Assembly (NCBI GenBank): GCA_964342855.1
Contig: CAYFIB010000001.1
Location: forward strand, 117,313 to 181,312
Direction: 5' to 3'
DNA from: JBCBJX01 sp964342855
Lineage (GTDB): Bacteria; Pseudomonadota; Alphaproteobacteria; Caulobacterales; Parvularculaceae
Length of the DNA: 64,000 bases
The first letter of the stretch is position 1, and each line of letters opens with the position of its first letter. Below the pieces are notes generated by a model. That model had not been told where the DNA came from and did not search any database. It saw only the letters and a list, made by a program, of their open reading frames with translations. Below, piece after piece: positions 60,657 to 64,000 of this stretch. A program made the position numbers and the translations under genes.

Positions 60657-61340
60657 TTACTGGAGTGATTGGAGGGCGGACGTCAGCGCATCGACTTCGG
60701 CGCGCTTACGGTAATTGTTCGGGACAAATGCGTAGGCGATCCGGCCGTCCTGGCCGATCACATACGTCGCCGGATCAGCGAACGCATACGACGTACTTCC
60801 TGTCAGCGCCTCGATATCGACGCCGATCTGTTTCAGAACGTTCTTGTGCGCATCGGGAAGCTCGAAGATGAGGCCGAAGTCTCGCGCAAGTGCGTTACCA
60901 TCGTCGTGCAGAACATCGAACCGCACGGAAACGACGGCCTGCGCGACGATATCTTCGGGCGCACCAGACGTCTTGAGGATATCTGCCGCGCCCGGCTTCT
61001 CAGCGGTAACCGCGACAATGTTTGCGCCGAGCTTTCGAAACTCGTCGATCCGATCATCGTACTCTTTCAGCTGAAGATTGCAGTACGGACACCAAACACC
61101 GCGGTAAAACGTGATGACCAGCGGCCCTTCCCGAAGGTACTCCGCAAGCGATGCCGTCCCCCCGCCGTATTTCGGCAGGTCAAACGTCGGCGCGTGATCG
61201 CCGACCTTGAGCGCACGCTCAACGATTTCGAGCGCGCTGATCTCTCCGGCGCCCTGCTCAAGAAGCGCGTTCAGATCTTCGGGGAGATTGTCGCGAAAGA
61301 ACGCGATCGTTTCCCGGATTTTTCCATTGAGACTGGTCAT
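60657..61340 (-). CDS. Peroxiredoxin-like (AhpC/TSA) protein
   Basis: 227 residues with a thioredoxin fold. After an alpha-helical N-terminal extension of about 45 residues comes APTFDLPKYGG and the redox site FYRGVWCPYC with Cys84 and Cys87, followed by VAVTAEKP. The CPYC pair replaces the usual PxxxTxxC of typical peroxiredoxins, placing it in the AhpC/TSA-like subgroup often called 'peroxiredoxin-like'. It probably reduces peroxides or disulfides in the cytoplasm. It is the first gene of the block, divergent from the TetR gene. Confidence 0.87.
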   Translation of the reverse strand: MTSLNGKIRETIAFFRDNLPEDLNALLEQGAGEISALEIVERALKVGDHAPTFDLPKYGGGTASLAEYLREGPLVITFYRGVWCPYCNLQLKEYDDRIDEFRKLGANIVAVTAEKPGAADILKTSGAPEDIVAQAVVSVRFDVLHDDGNALARDFGLIFELPDAHKNVLKQIGVDIEALTGSTSYAFADPATYVIGQDGRIAYAFVPNNYRKRAEVDALTSALQSLQ

Positions 61341-61370
61341 TCAAGATCCATTCGGTTGACGAAATCATAT

Positions 61371-61386
61371 TGTACATCTATGTACA
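61371..61386. promoter_or_regulatory. Candidate TetR operator in the divergent promoter
   Basis: TGTACAT CT ATGTACA (61371-61386) is a perfect 7-bp inverted repeat with a 2-base spacer, lying 31-46 bases upstream of the peroxiredoxin start and 59-74 bases upstream of the TetR start. Its place between the divergent genes fits a TetR protein controlling both directions. A second, weaker dyad GTTTTGT/ACAAAAC (61402-61425) followed by seven T lies between it and the TetR start. Confidence 0.68.
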
Positions 61387-61444
61387 TAACGAGGCGGATT
61401 CGTTTTGTCCACTCCTGAACAAAACTTTTTTTAAGGCGGCTTTC

Positions 61445-62047
61445 ATGGCGCGACCAGCGAAGTTTGATCGGAAGGCGGCGATTAATGTCGCGATGAACGC
61501 CATGTGGCGGGACGGCTTCGACAGATCGTCCGTGAAGCAGTTGTCGGAACTGCTCGGAATGACGCGTTCCAGCTTTTATAATGCGTTCGGGTCGCAGGAA
61601 GATCTTTTCAGAGCCTGTCTTCCCGAGTACGGATCAGTGAGTCCGGATGCGGCGCTCTATGGCGAAGTGGATGGCGATGTACTGCCGCTCCTGTCTGGCG
61701 TTTTCCGTTCCATCTGCCGTTCGCGCGCATCTGATCCGGAAAGCCGGGGATGTCTGATCATCAATACGGTGACCGAACTCTGCCCCTCTGAAGACGGGCT
61801 TGGCGCCGAGCTCGCCGAACTCGTACTCGGTTCTGCGCAGCGACTGGAGGCCCTTCTGACAATCGCGCAGGAGAACGGTGAAATCGATGCGCATGCTGAC
61901 ACACATGCGCTCGCGCTCGCGCTCCAGAACCTGATGGTCGGCATCAATATCATGTGCAAGGTGGTTCGTGAGGAGACGGAGCTTTGGCTTCTCACGAAGA
62001 CGACCTTGCAGGGACTTGGCCTGTATCGTGAGCAAGCTGATGCGTAG
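61445..62047 (+). CDS. TetR-family transcriptional regulator
   Basis: 200 residues from ATG 61445 (AAGGCGG upstream; the frame is open further back through the operator and is not coding there). The N-terminal HTH (FDRKAAINVAMNAMWRDGFDRSSVKQLSELLGMTRSSFYNAFGSQEDLF) is followed by a C-terminal helical domain (GCLIINTVTELCP ... ALALQNLMVGINIM) of the TetR_C type common in regulators of reductase/peroxiredoxin operons. Probable repressor of the divergent peroxiredoxin-DUF1330-dehalogenase-reductase block. Its stop overlaps the next gene by 8 bases. Confidence 0.9.
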   Translation: MARPAKFDRKAAINVAMNAMWRDGFDRSSVKQLSELLGMTRSSFYNAFGSQEDLFRACLPEYGSVSPDAALYGEVDGDVLPLLSGVFRSICRSRASDPESRGCLIINTVTELCPSEDGLGAELAELVLGSAQRLEALLTIAQENGEIDAHADTHALALALQNLMVGINIMCKVVREETELWLLTKTTLQGLGLYREQADA

Positions 62048-62708
62048 CTTCAAAGAAATCCACGCGATCGCCGCCAAACGGAAAGGCGGCGACAAAGCAT
62101 TGGAAGCCCTCCTGGACAAACCCGTTTCGCCGACGACGCTGGCGAAACGCCCAAGCAGCGCCTGGTTGGAGGCCATGACCAAGGCGCTGTTCCAGGCGGG
62201 GTTTAATTGGACCCTGATCGAAGAAAAATGGCCCGCCTTTCAGAGCGCGTTCGGTGGCTTCGAGGTGACGACCGTCGCCCATTACAGCGACGCGGATTTG
62301 GATCGGCTTCTGGCGGACGCGGCGATCGTGCGGAACGGCGCAAAGATTTCCGCCGTCATCAAAAACGCCCAGTTCCTGCTTCAACTGGAATCCGATCACG
62401 GGAGCGCCTCTAAATACCTGGCGTCGTGGCCCTCGGATCGACACCACGAATTGCTCGAGCTGTTTGCGAAGTCCGGCGCGCGCCTCGGCGGCGTTACGGG
62501 TCAGCGGGTCTGCCGGTCGGTCGGGAAAGACGGATACGTCCTGTCTGCGGATGTCTGCAAAAGACTTTCCGCGGAGGGCGTGATCGACAAAGCGCCGACG
62601 TCCCGATCAGCAATGAACGCTGTGCAGGGCGCATTCAATCAATGGCGAAAGGAAAGCGGCAGGTCGCTGACAGAGATCAGTCAGATACTGGCGCGGAGCG
62701 TCGATTGA
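62040..62708 (+). CDS. tag: DNA-3-methyladenine glycosylase I family (Tag-like)
   Basis: 222 residues from ATG 62040; GTG 62028 is an in-frame alternative. The order SFKEIHAIAAKRKGG, SSAWLEAMTKALFQAGFNWTLIEEKWPAFQSAFGGF, then AAIVRNGAKISAVIKNAQFLLQLE resembles the Tag family of HhH-type glycosylases, which remove 3-methyladenine from DNA. The zinc-binding Cys/His set of E. coli Tag is not obvious, so it belongs to a diverged subgroup. It overlaps the end of the TetR gene and is probably translated from the same message. Confidence 0.8.
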   Translation: MRSFKEIHAIAAKRKGGDKALEALLDKPVSPTTLAKRPSSAWLEAMTKALFQAGFNWTLIEEKWPAFQSAFGGFEVTTVAHYSDADLDRLLADAAIVRNGAKISAVIKNAQFLLQLESDHGSASKYLASWPSDRHHELLELFAKSGARLGGVTGQRVCRSVGKDGYVLSADVCKRLSAEGVIDKAPTSRSAMNAVQGAFNQWRKESGRSLTEISQILARSVD

Positions 62709-62825
62709 CGGGGCGGCGGCGGAATGAAGCCAGCGGACAACATTTTTCTTTCCAGCATGGAAACTTATATCTTTCCATTCCGGAAAGATTGGCGCAGAAT
62801 TATGGGAGAAAGGGAGTGAGCCACC

Positions 62826-63260
62826 ATGCCTTCTGATTCTCAGGGAATATCGTCTGAAGCAGCTCAAGCATCTTTGGAACAGTATGACGCCGCGCGTCGT
62901 ACTGGCGGGAGTTGCGGTGCGCCGCCGCTCTGGTTCATTATACTGACCGCCTTCTGGATCGGGGCGATGGTGGCTTTGCTGGGGGACGTCGAAAAACACC
63001 GGGTGGTCGGGCTGATGGCGCTTCTCTCGATGGTCATGACGGCCTCAATGCGGCGCCGAATGGGCGCATGGCTTGGCCATGGACACGGTCTCGCGATCCG
63101 GATCGTAGGCGTTCTTGTCTTCGGCGGTCTCGCTATCGCCAGCCTGATGGGCGGAAGCGGAGGTCGAGCGGACATTCCCCTGCTCGCGGGCGCCGCCTCC
63201 GCCATCGCGACGGTCGTGTTCTTCTGGATGAAGAAGTCGCGGATCGAAGATCGTGCCTGA
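62826..63260 (+). CDS. Small inner-membrane protein of unknown function
   Basis: 144 residues. A polar N-terminus of about 30 residues is followed by four hydrophobic helices (WFIILTAFWIGAMVALLG; VVGLMALLSMVMTAS; LAIRIVGVLVFGGLAIASLMG; IPLLAGAASAIATVVFFWM). It ends 8 bases inside the next gene, which encodes a DNA-binding protein; such membrane-protein/HTH pairs are recurrent in proteobacteria, but the partner's role is not known to me. Confidence 0.78.
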   Translation: MPSDSQGISSEAAQASLEQYDAARRTGGSCGAPPLWFIILTAFWIGAMVALLGDVEKHRVVGLMALLSMVMTASMRRRMGAWLGHGHGLAIRIVGVLVFGGLAIASLMGGSGGRADIPLLAGAASAIATVVFFWMKKSRIEDRA

Positions 63261-63636
63261 ACCGAACAATCCGCTGATATCGGATCAATTGGATCCGGTC
63301 ATTCATGCGCCGATCCGACTGCGTATCTGCGGCTTCCTGTCGGCGTTGGACGATGCGGAGTTTATGACGCTCAGAGACGCGCTGGGCGTAAGCGACTCCG
63401 TTCTCTCCAAACATGTCAAACAGCTGGTCACCGCCGGGTACGTTGTTCTGCAAAAAGGAGCGCTCGATGGCCGCAAGCGGGCGTGGGTCCGCCTGACGCC
63501 AAAAGGGCGCGCGGCGCTTCTCGCCCACGTCGAGGCGCTCATTCAACTCGCCGGTCAAGCAAACGAAGGTGAGGAAGAATCACGACGACGAGAAAAGCGG
63601 CCGAGACCGGAAGCCCTAAGACCGAAGCTGGCGTAA
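63253..63636 (+). CDS. Winged-helix transcriptional regulator (HTH_34/MarR-like)
   Basis: 127 residues from GTG 63253. IRLRICGFLSALDDAEFMTLRDALGVSDSVLSKHVKQLVTAGYVVLQKGALDGRKRAWVRLTPKGRAALLAHVEAL is a typical winged helix with the wing DGRKRAWVRLTPKG, as in the HTH_34 family. It is coupled to the preceding membrane-protein gene by an 8-base overlap. The tail after residue 100 is Arg/Glu-rich. Confidence 0.88.
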   Translation: MPEPNNPLISDQLDPVIHAPIRLRICGFLSALDDAEFMTLRDALGVSDSVLSKHVKQLVTAGYVVLQKGALDGRKRAWVRLTPKGRAALLAHVEALIQLAGQANEGEEESRRREKRPRPEALRPKLA

Positions 63637-63661
63637 TCCACCGGCCGTAAATTCAGCTCTG

Positions 63662-63910
63662 TTGTGGGACGGCGTGCGGGATGAGGGCTTCGGCGAAGCG
63701 GACGTATACGTGAGCTTTCGTCAAGATGACGGCTCCTGGGGCCCCGCCAGAAACCTGGGACCCGTCGTGAATACCGACGCCCCTGAACTCTCCGCAAGCG
63801 TTACGCCGGATGGAAAGTATCTCTTCTTCCATCGCTATCTTGGAGACGGCGATCAACAGATTTTCTGGGTGGACGCGAAGATACTCGACACCTTGCGAAC
63901 GCCGCAGTGA
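63662..63910 (+). pseudogene. C-terminal fragment of a PD40/WD40-like beta-propeller protein
   Basis: The 83-codon frame reads DEGFGEADVYVSFRQDDGSWGPARNLGPVVNTDAPELSAS and then VTPDGKYLFFHR, typical of PD40-repeat proteins of about 300 residues. There is no upstream part, signal peptide or ribosome site: the frame is open only from a stop at 63617 and begins at a TTG. It looks like the remnant of a larger gene whose 5' portion is gone. Whether it is the scar of a deletion or rearrangement cannot be seen. Confidence 0.65.
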
Positions 63911-63932
63911 GCGACGGCGGACAAGTCGCCCA

Positions 63933-64000
63933 TCAGCTCTGCGAGAGTTTCACGATCGTTGCGGCGAGCTCGTCCGGTTTGGAAAAATACGCCGAATGGC
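63933..64000 (-). CDS. Partial alpha/beta hydrolase (C-terminal end)
   Basis: The minus strand from the window edge reads HSAYFSKPDELAATIVKLSQ and then Ser-stop (TGA at 63933-63935). HSxYFxKPDE is the usual motif around the catalytic His of proline-iminopeptidase/haloperoxidase-type hydrolases. Only the last 22 residues lie in the window, so the family is tentative. Confidence 0.55.
   Translation of the reverse strand, partial: HSAYFSKPDELAATIVKLSQS

Overview
The window looks like chromosome from an Alphaproteobacterium, probably a marine or aquatic oligotroph of the Caulobacterales/Maricaulales/Parvularculales type. GC is high, there are several large TonB-dependent receptors, TonB-linked flavin halogenases, spinster-like and maltose-type MFS carriers, and LacI-controlled polysaccharide loci. 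This placement is inferred from gene content only. No phage, IS element, CRISPR array or rRNA was seen. One tRNA gene (Ser-GGA, 58027-58116) is present.

Layout. (1) 28-4528: an MMPL/RND permease, a LolA-fold periplasmic protein and a DUF1302-like outer-membrane barrel, probably one operon and possibly an envelope-spanning export route for a hydrophobic ligand. (2) 4563-22002: a pectin/galacturonate utilisation locus. It has a TonB receptor, GH43, PL1 pectate lyase, three esterases (one frameshifted), a TRAP transporter (dctPQM), kduI-kduD-kdgK and a LacI regulator. An 11-bp element, ACCGGTGTCAT, lies upstream of four of its transcription units and is the probable LacI operator. An MFS carrier (22528-24015) follows. 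(3) 24098-34244: a 1.57-kilo-residue autotransporter with acidic tandem repeats, then an ECF sigma factor, a convergent membrane anti-sigma-like protein whose periplasmic part resembles a subtilase propeptide, a porin-like barrel, a lipoprotein subtilase and a TIGR03032-like protein. (4) 34284-51684: an alpha-glucan (maltose/starch) locus with an SSS symporter, GH97 alpha-glucosidase, DUF6445 protein, two flavin-dependent halogenases, TonB receptor, GH13 amylase, GH13 alpha-glucosidase, LacI regulator and a maltose-type MFS carrier. (5) 51981-64000: mixed housekeeping and stress genes. These are an Lrp/DMT exporter pair, proline iminopeptidase, a MarR/alpha-beta hydrolase unit, a TetR-controlled block (peroxiredoxin, DUF1330, secreted haloalkane-dehalogenase-like hydrolase, aldo-keto reductase), a Tag-like DNA glycosylase and a membrane protein with an HTH partner.

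How they work together. In the pectin locus, polymer is deacetylated and cut outside the cytoplasm. Oligomers enter through the TonB receptor, unsaturated products cross the inner membrane by TRAP, and KduI/KduD/KdgK convert them toward KDPG; no KDPG aldolase is in the window. In the alpha-glucan locus, the amylase, GH97 and GH13_23-type glucosidase release glucose/maltose, which the MFS and SSS carriers import under the second LacI protein.

Three genes (carboxylesterase 10985-12558, DUF1330 56901-57322, aldo-keto reductase 58211-59163) each appear broken by one missing base, which points to residual assembly indels at least as much as to true pseudogenes. The most interesting candidates for undescribed biology are the sigma/anti-sigma-propeptide/subtilase set and the halogenase pair with a dioxygenase-like DUF6445 protein inside a starch locus.
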